Shown here piece by piece: positions 41,966-51,412 of a DNA stretch of 64,000 bases. The stretch comes from Pseudoalteromonas rubra (lineage in GTDB: Bacteria; Pseudomonadota; Gammaproteobacteria; Enterobacterales; Alteromonadaceae). Numbering within the stretch: position 1 is the first letter of the stretch; the number at the start of each line of letters is the position of its first letter. The notes beneath the pieces are model-generated. The model was not told where the DNA came from. It worked only from the letters and a program-made list of their open reading frames with translations, and made no database searches. The stretch spans positions 310,001 to 374,000 of the forward strand of contig NZ_AHCD03000026.1 in the NCBI RefSeq assembly GCF_000238295.3, given 5' to 3'. The translations under genes were made by a program, and so were the position numbers.

Positions 41966-43690
41966 TTATGCATGGAAGTCGGTTTTAGATACCTTCACTT
42001 CCGCCACAATTTCCTTACGGATCACAAAGTCACCAAAACACTCTTCCGGCTGACGCTCTTTGGCCCATTGACCAATCAGCTCGTCCAGCGCCGGCAGGTA
42101 TACGTCTTCACCCACGTTTTCTAAATACAGTTTCGGGATCCGCGTACCGGCACGGTTACCACCCAGGTACACGTTGTACTTACCCGGTCCTTTACCCACA
42201 AAGCCAATTTCTGCCAGCATGGCGCGGCCACAGCCGTTTGGACAACCGACAACACGTAAAATGATGTCATCATCAGCAATTTCATGCTTCGCCAGGATCG
42301 CTTCGGTTTTTTCAATCAGCTCAGGCAGGTAACGCTCTGCTTCCGCCATCGCTAGCGGACAAGTCGGCAAGGAGACACAGGCCATTGAGTTTTTACGCTG
42401 CTCTGTATGCGCCTCATCAATCAGGCCATGTTCGCGTGCCAGTTGTTCAATTTCCGCTTTTTGCTCTGCCGGTACACCTGCAATGATCAGGTTTTGGTTT
42501 GCTGTCATGCGGAAATCCCCCTGGTGGATCTCGGCGATCTTGCGACAACCTGTCTTCAGAGGCTTATCTGGATAATCCAGGATCCGGCCGCTTTGAATAA
42601 AGACCGTCAGGTGGTGCTTACCATCAATCCCTTCTACCCAGCCAATGCGGTCGCCACGGTGGGTGAATTCATACGGACGACTCGGTGCAAAGGTCACACC
42701 GGCACGTTTTTCTACTTCCGCTTTGAACGTATCTGTACCAAAGGTATCCAGGGTATATTTGGTTTTTGCGTTCTTACGATTCGCGCGGTTACCCCAGTCA
42801 CGCTGCACCCCAACCACATGCTCGGCCACCGCCAGTGTGTCGTCCAGGCTGATAAACCCAAAGTCATCGGCCTTACGTGGGTAGGTGTTCACATCACCAT
42901 GAGTCATAGCCAGGCCACCGCCCACCAGGACGTTGAAGCCAACCAACTTGCCATCTTCGGCAATGGCCACAAAGTTCAGGTCATTGGCATGCACATCCAC
43001 TTCGTTATTCGGTGGAATAGTCACTGTGGTTTTGAACTTACGCGGTAAGTAAGTGCTACCTAGTACCGGCTCTTCTTCGGTGGTTTCCTGCTTTTCACCA
43101 TTGAGCCAGATCTCGGCGTAGGCACGGGTCTTTGGCAGCAGATGCTCAGAAATGCGTGCCGCCCACTCATAAGCTTCCTGATGCAGTTCAGACTCAACCG
43201 GGTTAGTGGTACACAGGACGTTACGGTTTACGTCACCCGCGGTGGCGATGGAGTCGATACCCACATCGTTCAGCGTCAGGTGCATTTCCTTAATGTGTGG
43301 CTTAAGTACACCGTGGAACTGGAAAGTCTGACGCGTGGTCAGACGAATGCTGCCATACTCGGTTTTTTCTTCCGCAAATTTGTCGATCGCCAGCCACTGG
43401 TGCGGCTTGATGATCCCGCCCGGCATCCGCGCACGCAGCATCACGTTGTGCATCGGCTCAAGCTTCTGTTTAATACGTTCAGCACGGATATCACGGTCAT
43501 CCTGCTGATACATGCCGTGGAAGCGGATCAACTGGAAGTTGTCGGCAGTAAATCCACCGGTCAGCTGATCGCCCAGATCGGTTTTAATGGTGCCACGCAG
43601 CAGGTTGCTCTGGGTTTTCAAACGCTCGTTATCAGACAGTTTGGCGTTCGGGTCGAGCTTACTGTTGGGTTTGTAATCGCTATTGCTCAT
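41966..43690 (-). CDS. cysI: Sulfite reductase hemoprotein beta-component
   Basis: A 574-residue enzyme with sirohaem and a [4Fe-4S] cluster. It reduces sulfite to sulfide with six electrons supplied by CysJ. The cluster and sirohaem cysteines are visible in CVSLPTCPLAMAEAERYLPE and VGCPNGCGRAM, and substrate-binding arginines in IRLTTRQTFQFHGV. Length matches E. coli CysI (570). It lies 54 bp downstream of cysJ. Confidence 0.98.
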   Translation of the reverse strand: MSNSDYKPNSKLDPNAKLSDNERLKTQSNLLRGTIKTDLGDQLTGGFTADNFQLIRFHGMYQQDDRDIRAERIKQKLEPMHNVMLRARMPGGIIKPHQWLAIDKFAEEKTEYGSIRLTTRQTFQFHGVLKPHIKEMHLTLNDVGIDSIATAGDVNRNVLCTTNPVESELHQEAYEWAARISEHLLPKTRAYAEIWLNGEKQETTEEEPVLGSTYLPRKFKTTVTIPPNNEVDVHANDLNFVAIAEDGKLVGFNVLVGGGLAMTHGDVNTYPRKADDFGFISLDDTLAVAEHVVGVQRDWGNRANRKNAKTKYTLDTFGTDTFKAEVEKRAGVTFAPSRPYEFTHRGDRIGWVEGIDGKHHLTVFIQSGRILDYPDKPLKTGCRKIAEIHQGDFRMTANQNLIIAGVPAEQKAEIEQLAREHGLIDEAHTEQRKNSMACVSLPTCPLAMAEAERYLPELIEKTEAILAKHEIADDDIILRVVGCPNGCGRAMLAEIGFVGKGPGKYNVYLGGNRAGTRIPKLYLENVGEDVYLPALDELIGQWAKERQPEECFGDFVIRKEIVAEVKVSKTDFHA

Positions 43691-43744
43691 CTTTATTCCT
43701 AAATTCTTACACTGTGACGGTGTGTACTGACTAATCCCGCAGGA

Positions 43745-45562
43745 TTAGTACACGTCTTTTTGATAGCGACCCGCGCTGCGTAGCTCTTTGAGATACTCTT
43801 CAGCTTCCTCGTCGCTCTTACCTGCATACTGCTTAACGATGTCCACTAATGCCTGATGAACGTCCTTGGCCATACGGCTGGCGTCTCCACATACATAAAA
43901 ATGCGCACCATTTTGCAACCATGTGTATACGTCCTGACCCTTCTCACGTAAACGGTCCTGAACGTAGATTTTGTCCGCCTGATCACGACTAAAGGCCAGA
44001 TCAATGCGATTTAGCACGCCCGATTTCACGTACTTTTGTAATTCAACCTGATACAGGAAGTCCTGGGTAAAGTGCGGGTTACCGAAGAACAACCAGTTCT
44101 CGCCCTCAGCGTCACGCGCTTCACGCTCTTGCAGGAAAGCACGGAATGGTGCGATACCAGTACCTGGGCCTACCATGATCACCGGTGTATTGTCGTCTGC
44201 TGGCAAACGGAAATTGTCGTTATGCTCGCTGAACACTTTAATTTGCGTGCCTTCCTCAACGCGATGCGCCAGGAAGCCAGAGCAACCGCCCTGATGGGTT
44301 TCACCAAAGGCGTCAAATTCAACCAACCCCACAGTCAGGTGCACTTCTTCCTCGACTTCAGCCTGACTCGATGCAATGGAGTACAAGCGCGGCTGGATCT
44401 TACGACAACTGTCCACGAGTGCCTGTGCACTCAGCGTGCCTGGCTGCTGCTTGATGATATCGAAAATTTGGCGCGCTTCGATGTACTCGCGCAGCGCCGC
44501 TTTGTCGCTCACCAGTGCACTCAATTCTTCATTACTTGTTGCTGCCGCATATTTTTCGACAAAACCAGGGTAAGACTGCGTCAGTTCCAGTTTTTCAATC
44601 AGCGCAGTGCGCAGTGTTAGCGTCTCAGTGCCAAGTGTGACTTCGCTATCCCCTTCCAGCGCAAGCAAGGCGATAACTTCGTCAACACGCTGCTCATCGT
44701 TAAGGAAGAAAACGCCCAGTGAATCACCTGGCTGATACGCAATGTCAGACCCTTCCAGAGAAATTTCTACATGGCGTACATCTTTGCTTGAATCACGACC
44801 AGTGATCTTCTGTACCACAGAGATTTCTGCGCTGAACGGATTCTGCTTAGTGTATTGGCTGGCATGAGCACCGGCCGTTGCTAATGGCATAGCGACCACG
44901 TTGGCACCCGCATCCGCCTGCTGAGCTTTCAGCGCAGGCTCAAACGCGTCCAGGGCACTGTCAATCCAGGCTGTTGCCTGATCTTCGTAATCGACGTCTA
45001 AATCAGCACGTGCAACGACAGACTCGGCACCCAGTTTTTGCAGGCGCTCTTCAAAATCAATGGCAGTCTGACAGAAGAACTCATAGCTTGAATCGCCCAG
45101 CCCCAGTACAGCCACTTTAACACCATCCAGTTTCGGGGCTTTTTTACCTGCCAAAAAGGCATGCAACGTCTCAGCATCTTCGGGCGGTTCACCCTCACCA
45201 TAAGTGGACACCGTAACGGCAATAAACTGTTCTTTCTTCAGGGCTGAAGGTTTGTAGTCAGCCATATTAACCAGCTTGGTTTGCAGGCCACGTGCCTTTG
45301 CTGCACTCTCTAACTGCGCCGCAACGCCTTTGGCATTGCCCGTCTGAGAGCCATATAAAATGGTCAAAGGCGCCGCTTCAGAAACCGCCGCAGGCGTCTG
45401 TCCTAAACTCCCCGCAAGCGCGGCGGTGTTGGCATTGGCAGCCAGATAACCACTGACCCAGGCTTGCTGGATCGGATTAAGCTCCGCCACTAACCCCTGT
45501 AATTTTTGCAGTTGTTCTTGTGTCAGCGGACTGGCCGCGGCACTGAGTTGACTTAACAACAT
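43745..45562 (-). CDS. cysJ: Sulfite reductase flavoprotein alpha-component
   Basis: A 605-residue flavoprotein moving electrons from NADPH through FAD and FMN to CysI. The flavodoxin domain starts at ILYGSQTGNAKGVA (about residue 70). The FAD domain has RLYSIASSQ, and the NADPH domain has VGPGTGIAPFRAFL and the C-terminal GRYQKDVY. The ATG at 45562 gives the family start MLLSQLSAAASPL; the open frame upstream is not similar. First gene of the operon, which is expected to be CysB-controlled. Confidence 0.98.
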   Translation of the reverse strand: MLLSQLSAAASPLTQEQLQKLQGLVAELNPIQQAWVSGYLAANANTAALAGSLGQTPAAVSEAAPLTILYGSQTGNAKGVAAQLESAAKARGLQTKLVNMADYKPSALKKEQFIAVTVSTYGEGEPPEDAETLHAFLAGKKAPKLDGVKVAVLGLGDSSYEFFCQTAIDFEERLQKLGAESVVARADLDVDYEDQATAWIDSALDAFEPALKAQQADAGANVVAMPLATAGAHASQYTKQNPFSAEISVVQKITGRDSSKDVRHVEISLEGSDIAYQPGDSLGVFFLNDEQRVDEVIALLALEGDSEVTLGTETLTLRTALIEKLELTQSYPGFVEKYAAATSNEELSALVSDKAALREYIEARQIFDIIKQQPGTLSAQALVDSCRKIQPRLYSIASSQAEVEEEVHLTVGLVEFDAFGETHQGGCSGFLAHRVEEGTQIKVFSEHNDNFRLPADDNTPVIMVGPGTGIAPFRAFLQEREARDAEGENWLFFGNPHFTQDFLYQVELQKYVKSGVLNRIDLAFSRDQADKIYVQDRLREKGQDVYTWLQNGAHFYVCGDASRMAKDVHQALVDIVKQYAGKSDEEAEEYLKELRSAGRYQKDVY

Positions 45563-45888
45563 GATGATTGTTTCCCCATAACCCTTATATAGCTTGCCCC
45601 GCCGAATTGCCCCGGCGGTTCCACCCGCGCACATAGATGCAATTCGGTCATTTTCTTAGCATGCAGGATACGCAACTCACCGCGCGACAAAAAGAACAGT
45701 ATCTGCTTTGTTATTCCATTTGGTTATGGATATTCAAAAACTCCAAATAAAACAGATTAAAAATCATTGTACCGATTTACACAATACAAAAGTTAACGAC
45801 AATGTAACAAAAACCCTTTAAACTCCCACTCGGTTTTTTACAACCAAACAACAATGATAAGTACAAAATAGAACACGGGAATAATAAA
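45563..45888. other. Intergenic region between divergent cysJ and nuclease gene
   Basis: A/T-rich promoter region for both genes. A sequence TTATTCCATTTGGTTATGGA at 45711-45730 is a partly symmetrical element resembling the loose CysB-binding style of cys promoters, and lies upstream of cysJ at a suitable distance. No coding frame is supported. The nuclease start codon has a weak ribosome site (GGGAATAATAAA). Confidence 0.4.
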
Positions 45889-47535
45889 ATGATTACAAAA
45901 AAAAGGGCTTCGTGCCTGACAAAGCGTCTGGTGGGCAGTGCCTTAGGCTTGCTCAGTACCATGACATGGGGACAGGTAACCAACGGAGATTTCGAACAAT
46001 GGCAGCTGGGTAAGCCCAGCAACTGGACCACCATTGACTCGGGTATCTCTTTGACTACCGAACAAAATCGCGTTCAAAGCGGACAGACAGCGGCGGCCGT
46101 CAGTGTGCTCACCACAACGCAGGGAAATACGGATCTGACACAATCTGTGTCCGTAGAGGCCGGTAAGACATACACCTTCAGTACCTGGGTGTATCATACG
46201 GAAGGCGGCGTCAGAGCTCGCCTGGTAGCCGACGGTTATCACAATTATTCAGACCCACAGCAATTAAACCAATGGCAACAACTGCGCCACGATTATACGG
46301 CCACCAGCAATGGCCAAATCACCGTGGGTCTGCGTTTTTACGATGTCAGCGGGTTTGACGGCAACGAAACCGTCTATGTCGATAACTTTCAGCCCAGCGG
46401 GGCTGCCACCACACCACCGCCAGCCGGTGGAAGCTGCCAGGATCACGCGCTCACTTTCAGTCTGACCACAGACAGGTATGGCGAAGAAACCAGCTGGGTC
46501 ATTAAGAACGCGTCGAACGCGACTGTGGCCAGTGGTCAAAATTACGGGGCCAGCCAGAACTACAGTGAAGCGGTATGTTTAACAGATGGCTCATACACTT
46601 TTACGATATCTGACAGCTATGGTGACGGCATTTGTTGCAATTATGGAAACGGCTCATATAGCCTGACAGGCCCATCCGGGACGCTGGCGTCGGGCAGCCA
46701 GTTTACTTCTTCGGCTTCGCACAGCTTCACGCTGGGCACGGACAATGGGGGTGGCGACGGCGGTGGTGATACCCCGACGGGTTACTATAGTGCCGCAGCA
46801 GGTTTAAGCGGTTATGCGCTTAAAACAGCACTTCATAATATCATTGCCAGCCATAACAATCAGGGCTATAGCGCTATCTGGTCGTTCATCGATCAATACG
46901 AGCGTGACCGCTACTTCGAGAACAATGGCACAGTGCTGGACCGTTACTCAGAAAAACCAACCGGTACTGACAGCCACGAGTTTACGGCGGTAAGCGATCA
47001 ATGTGGCACCGCCCGTACGGAAGGCGACTGCTACAACCGTGAACATTCGTTCCCGAAAAGCTGGTTTGGTGGCAAGATTGAGCCAATGAACTCGGACATA
47101 CATCATATCTTTGCATCCGATGGCTACGTGAACAATCGTCGCAGCAGCTTTCCATTTGGCGAGGTAGGCAGCAGCACCTATATCTCCAGTAATGGCAGTA
47201 AAGTCGGAAGTGGTTCTGGCATCGGTTACAGTGGCACCGTGTTTGAACCTATCGACGCGTTTAAGGGAGACTTCGCCCGCGCCTATTTCTATATGGCGAC
47301 CCGCTACCAGGACCGCATTGCCAGCTGGCAAAGCTACTCCACGAATGGAGATGCCGTGCTCAATGGCAGCAGTGATCAGGTCTTTGAGAACTGGGTTGTC
47401 ACTATGCTCAAACGCTGGCACCAGGCAGATCCGGTTGATGCACTGGAGCGTGCCCGCAATGACGGTGCCTATCAATTCCAGGGCAACCGCAATCCGTTTG
47501 TGGACCACCCTGAATTTGTAGAGCAGATCTGGTAA
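45889..47535 (+). CDS. Secreted endonuclease I family nuclease with two accessory domains
   Basis: A 548-residue extracellular DNase. A signal peptide (to about residue 28) is followed by a carbohydrate-binding-like beta-sandwich (about 30-172; NGDFEQWQLGKPSNW). Next is a second beta domain with a calcium-like DSYGDGICCNYGNGSYSL motif (about 180-285), then a Gly/Asp linker. The endonuclease I domain (about 295-548) has catalytic residues in NREHSFPKSWFGG and DIHHIFASDGYVNNRRS. It is likely used to obtain phosphate and nucleotides or to cut extracellular DNA. Monocistronic; convergent with tetR. Confidence 0.9.
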   Translation: MITKKRASCLTKRLVGSALGLLSTMTWGQVTNGDFEQWQLGKPSNWTTIDSGISLTTEQNRVQSGQTAAAVSVLTTTQGNTDLTQSVSVEAGKTYTFSTWVYHTEGGVRARLVADGYHNYSDPQQLNQWQQLRHDYTATSNGQITVGLRFYDVSGFDGNETVYVDNFQPSGAATTPPPAGGSCQDHALTFSLTTDRYGEETSWVIKNASNATVASGQNYGASQNYSEAVCLTDGSYTFTISDSYGDGICCNYGNGSYSLTGPSGTLASGSQFTSSASHSFTLGTDNGGGDGGGDTPTGYYSAAAGLSGYALKTALHNIIASHNNQGYSAIWSFIDQYERDRYFENNGTVLDRYSEKPTGTDSHEFTAVSDQCGTARTEGDCYNREHSFPKSWFGGKIEPMNSDIHHIFASDGYVNNRRSSFPFGEVGSSTYISSNGSKVGSGSGIGYSGTVFEPIDAFKGDFARAYFYMATRYQDRIASWQSYSTNGDAVLNGSSDQVFENWVVTMLKRWHQADPVDALERARNDGAYQFQGNRNPFVDHPEFVEQIW

Positions 47536-47599
47536 CGCATACCACTGTATTAAGCGCAATGGGGTCCAGCGCACAAGGCTGTGGCTGGCCCCAATCAAT

Positions 47600-47623
47600 A
47601 AAGGCAGACGCCTGTCTGCCTTT
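47600..47623. terminator. Bidirectional terminator between nuclease and TetR genes
   Basis: A perfect 10-bp stem AAAGGCAGAC / GTCTGCCTTT with a GCCT loop gives short A- and T-tracts on both sides. It overlaps the stop codon of the tetR-type gene. Confidence 0.75.
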
Positions 47624-48248
47624 AATCCACTTTGAGTCCGCCACCGCGTAAAATCAATCTGACTGTCTGCGTCACGGTCTGAGACAGTATCCCCTGACGG
47701 GTCGTCAACCAATGGAGCAGCGCCCCGACTAAAGCATTGAGCAATGCCTGACTCACTGCTTCTATGTGCTGAGCGTCGCCTCGCGGGCCCAACCAGTGTG
47801 CCGCATCCATATCACCCATGAAGGCCGCGAACGTATCCCGCGCTTTCTCCAGATCATCTTTGTCCCGTTTAAGCAATGCACTGAACTCATCTGTATATTC
47901 ACACTTAAACAAGATCACTTCCTGAAAGGCAATCAGCGCCTCTGACTGCTCCAGCGTTTCAAAATAAAAGGCGATTGCATCAATCAGGTTTGCCGGGGTG
48001 GGGGTCAGAGTTTCCAGCTTTTGCTGCGCGGCCTCATCCAACGGCAAGGCGTATTCCTGAGTGATGGCCTCCAGCACTTCCAGCTTATTTTTAAAATGCC
48101 AGTAAAACGCCCCTTTGGTGACGCCAGCAGCCTTGGAAATGTCCATCAGGGTGGTGTGCGCGACCCCTTTTTCACTGAATAATTGCAGCGCCGATTTGAT
48201 CAGCGCCAGTCGTGTTTGTTCGGCTTCTTCTTTGGTTCTTCTGGGCAT
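47622..48248 (-). CDS. TetR/AcrR family repressor
   Basis: A 208-residue regulator. The N-terminal helix-turn-helix is ALQLFSEKGVAHTTLMDISK followed by AAGVTKGAFYWHFKNK, and is close to the AcrR type. The helical C-terminal domain is expected to bind drug-like ligands. The ATG at 48248 (MPRRTKEEAEQTRLAL) gives the AcrR-like start. It is the third gene of an operon after the RND adaptor and pump, 20 bp after the pump stop, so it would repress its own transcription through the operator at 52713-52732. Confidence 0.9.
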   Translation of the reverse strand: MPRRTKEEAEQTRLALIKSALQLFSEKGVAHTTLMDISKAAGVTKGAFYWHFKNKLEVLEAITQEYALPLDEAAQQKLETLTPTPANLIDAIAFYFETLEQSEALIAFQEVILFKCEYTDEFSALLKRDKDDLEKARDTFAAFMGDMDAAHWLGPRGDAQHIEAVSQALLNALVGALLHWLTTRQGILSQTVTQTVRLILRGGGLKVD

Positions 48249-48268
48249 GAGTTTGTTCCAACACACTG

Positions 48269-51200
48269 TTAAGCAGGCTTATCGGTTACTGGTCGCGAGA
48301 CTAGCATGTACATTGCCGGTATGACAATCATGGCTACCAGTGTCGATGCCAGTAAGCCAAAGATAATCGCAAAGCACAGCGGGAACCAGGTTGGATCGCT
48401 TAATCCCAGCGGCACTAACCCAACGATGGTGGTGATGCTGGTGCCGATGATGGGCCTCAGGCGCTCTGCTGCACCACGAGCACAGGCTTCACGTAAAACC
48501 ACACCTGCTTTGATATGGCCGTTAATGGTGTCGAGCATCACTATCGCGTTGTTGACCACTATCCCCACCAAGGCTATCAACCCTATCATGGCCGGGAAAG
48601 AAAACGGAATTTGAAACACCCAGAATCCGGTGAAGGTGCCTATCAAGGCCAATGGGATCGTAAACAGGACCACCAGAGGTTGTTTAAAGGATCCCAGCGC
48701 CAGGGTCAGGACTGCAAACACCATCATGATCGCCAGTACAAATACCATCCCGGCAGAGCCATAGGTTTCCTCCGCATTTTCAGCTTCCCCTGCGTAACTA
48801 TAGTGATACCCTTGTGGCCAGTTTTGCTCCCTGGCGCGCAGCTGTGGTTCAAGCTGCGAGATCACTTCTCCCACTGTGATGCCGTCCACCTTGGCTTTGA
48901 TGGTGATGGCACGCTGAGTCTGCGCATGGGTGTAAAGTGGCGGCACCGCATCAATCTCATACTCAACCAGGTTGCCGCCCGGCACCAGCTCACCACTGGG
49001 CGTAAACAGGCTGATCAGGTTGATCTCAGCATGAGATTTTGGTCCGCCAATGTCCTCATCGCGACTTTCCCAGTACGTACTGAGCCTGATTTTCAGGTCG
49101 TCTTCGGTCCCTGCCAGTTTAAACTTACCAAACTCATCGGCTTCCGTTGCCAGGCGCAGTTGACTGGCAAAATCCTGCTCTGTAATACCATGAAAATTGA
49201 GTGCTTCCCTGTCAGCTGTCAGCCTGACCTGACTTTGCCAGGCGCCGAGGTTGTTACGCACGTCAGTGACGCCGTCAATGGTTGCCAGCAGCTGCTGAAC
49301 CTCGCTGGCATTCGCCGACAATTGCGCCATATCCGGACCACTGAGTACAATTTGCACCGGATCATCATTACTCGACCCCCCTACCTCCGGCGTAAACAGC
49401 ACTGTGACACCCGCCACACCTACCAGCGCTTCGTTGAGGCCCGCTCTGAGCTCAGGCACATACTCATAGGCTAATTGCTCCCGTGCATCTTTTGGCACAA
49501 ATAAGGCCGAAAAGCCAACCAGATTCGGATTTTCATTGAGCAATAGTTGATCACTGATAGAACTGATTGCACGGGGACTCTTTTTACCCACGTACATAGT
49601 CACGTTTTCGAAGTATGGCTTGGTGGCGAGGTAATCCCCGGCACGCTCAGCCACCAGGCGACTTTGGGCAAGTGTTGCATTGGGCCCCAGCTCAATCGTG
49701 ATAGCCAAATTGCGGCCATCCCCTTTTGGGTAAAGTAGTGAAGGTAAAGTGCTCATCAGCCCAATTGATATCACCCACACGAGCATGCTGCCAGCCACCC
49801 AGGCACCGGCCTGACGGCGGCTGCCCAGCGCAAACCGACCGAGCCAGCGCTGTAACGCCTGTCCGGCAGCCTGAGTCAGTGTATCAACCTGACTCAGTTG
49901 TGCCTGTTTGGCATCACGCAACAGATACTGCGACAAAGGAATGCAGATTAAAAAGGCTATCAGGTAACTCAGCACCAGACACAATACAGCGGTAATGGGG
50001 ATAAGACGGATGAATTTGCCATCCACGCCGCCAATTGCCATCATTGGCGCCATTGCCAGAATGGTGGTCAGCTGGCCAGAAAACGCCGGCATGGCATAGG
50101 TTTTAACGGTTGCCAACGCCGCGTCCTGAAAACGCAACCGTTTACGATACAAATTGTCGTGCATGCCTTCCATCACCAGAATAAATACGTCAACCAGCAT
50201 GCCCAGAGCCAGTACCATGCCGATGATCATCATCGTATTCAGGGTATAACCGAATAGGCCCAGGATCATCAACGCGCCGAGAAACGTCAATGGAATGGCA
50301 GCCCCCGCGATCAGTGCCTCCCGCCAGGTGAGTAACACCATCAGAATAATGAACACGGCCAGCATGGCCTGCCAGATATTGCCAAACACATTAGCAAACG
50401 ACTCATCAATCAGCGCACTCTCATCACTGATGATCTGCACCTTCAGACCCTCCGGCCAGAACCCCTGCGTCTGGTAGTCCGCCATGGCGGTTTTCACTTC
50501 ATTGATCAAGGTAATGGTGTCAACGCCCGGGCGCTTTTTCACCCCCAGTGACACCCCCTGTGTAAACGCCTCCCCCTGCTCGGAAAAGTAGGTTTCACTT
50601 TTCACTTTATCCAGCCCTTTATAGACCAGCGCCACCTCCTCCAGACGCACTAAGCGGTTGTCACTGAGCCTGGCTACCGGCAACTGCTGCAGCGCTTTGA
50701 TATCATCAAAGCGACCCGCAAGATAAAGACGGTGGATACGATTACCATTGTCATATTCACCCCAGCTGGTATCCAGATTGGCCTCTTCGATGCGCTGACG
50801 AACCAGGTTAGGCGATATTTTCAGCGATCTTAACCTGTCCGGCAGCATCCGCACATGTACCACTGTTTCACGATATCCGCCCTTATCGACCTTTTTCACC
50901 CCGGGCTTGGCCTCAAGACGCTTTTCAATGGTTTTAACCACCCGACTGAAACCTGTATCGTCCAGCGAGCCATACAACATAAATTCAATGACAGGCGTAT
51001 CATTGACCGACACTTGTTCGATCAGTGGCGTTTTCACTGCACTGGGGAACTCCGCCTTCCCCTCATCTACCTTGGCTCTGAGGCGCTGCATTGCCTCGCT
51101 CATTGGTTCGTCAGATTTAAACTCCACCGCGATCACAGCGAAAGAAAACTGCGAGCCACTTTGCAGTTTTTTCAGCCCCTGTAGGCCATTAAGCGCATCT

Positions 51201-51412
51201 TCCAGCGGTTTAGTGACTTCCTTCTCAACCTGCTCGGCGGCAGCGCCTGGCCATTCCACCGTGATAATAGCTTGAGGTATTTCCAGGTCTGGGTAATTTT
51301 CTTTCAGCATACCGGAGTAAGCCAGAACACCACCCACCAGTAAAATTGCCAACAACAGCGTCGAGATGACTTTGTCGACAAACAGCTTGTACGCCAATCC
51401 CTGCTTATTCAT
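48269..51412 (-). CDS. RND efflux permease
   Basis: A 1047-residue inner-membrane antiporter with 12 predicted transmembrane helices and two large periplasmic loops. The N-terminus (KLFVDKVISTLLLAILLVGG) and EYDNGNRIHRLYLAGRF, VNNAIVMLDTINGHIKAGVV segments fit the family. In transmembrane helix 4 the usual VDD pair of HAE-1 pumps reads VDV (GMLVDVFILVMEGMHDN), and the helix 10 lysine is replaced (VVNNAIV). The proton relay may therefore differ from AcrB. The ATG at 51412 has GGAG ahead of it and overlaps the end of the adaptor gene; a 5-codon-longer start is less likely. No TolC-type gene nearby. Confidence 0.93.
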   Translation of the reverse strand: MNKQGLAYKLFVDKVISTLLLAILLVGGVLAYSGMLKENYPDLEIPQAIITVEWPGAAAEQVEKEVTKPLEDALNGLQGLKKLQSGSQFSFAVIAVEFKSDEPMSEAMQRLRAKVDEGKAEFPSAVKTPLIEQVSVNDTPVIEFMLYGSLDDTGFSRVVKTIEKRLEAKPGVKKVDKGGYRETVVHVRMLPDRLRSLKISPNLVRQRIEEANLDTSWGEYDNGNRIHRLYLAGRFDDIKALQQLPVARLSDNRLVRLEEVALVYKGLDKVKSETYFSEQGEAFTQGVSLGVKKRPGVDTITLINEVKTAMADYQTQGFWPEGLKVQIISDESALIDESFANVFGNIWQAMLAVFIILMVLLTWREALIAGAAIPLTFLGALMILGLFGYTLNTMMIIGMVLALGMLVDVFILVMEGMHDNLYRKRLRFQDAALATVKTYAMPAFSGQLTTILAMAPMMAIGGVDGKFIRLIPITAVLCLVLSYLIAFLICIPLSQYLLRDAKQAQLSQVDTLTQAAGQALQRWLGRFALGSRRQAGAWVAGSMLVWVISIGLMSTLPSLLYPKGDGRNLAITIELGPNATLAQSRLVAERAGDYLATKPYFENVTMYVGKKSPRAISSISDQLLLNENPNLVGFSALFVPKDAREQLAYEYVPELRAGLNEALVGVAGVTVLFTPEVGGSSNDDPVQIVLSGPDMAQLSANASEVQQLLATIDGVTDVRNNLGAWQSQVRLTADREALNFHGITEQDFASQLRLATEADEFGKFKLAGTEDDLKIRLSTYWESRDEDIGGPKSHAEINLISLFTPSGELVPGGNLVEYEIDAVPPLYTHAQTQRAITIKAKVDGITVGEVISQLEPQLRAREQNWPQGYHYSYAGEAENAEETYGSAGMVFVLAIMMVFAVLTLALGSFKQPLVVLFTIPLALIGTFTGFWVFQIPFSFPAMIGLIALVGIVVNNAIVMLDTINGHIKAGVVLREACARGAAERLRPIIGTSITTIVGLVPLGLSDPTWFPLCFAIIFGLLASTLVAMIVIPAMYMLVSRPVTDKPA

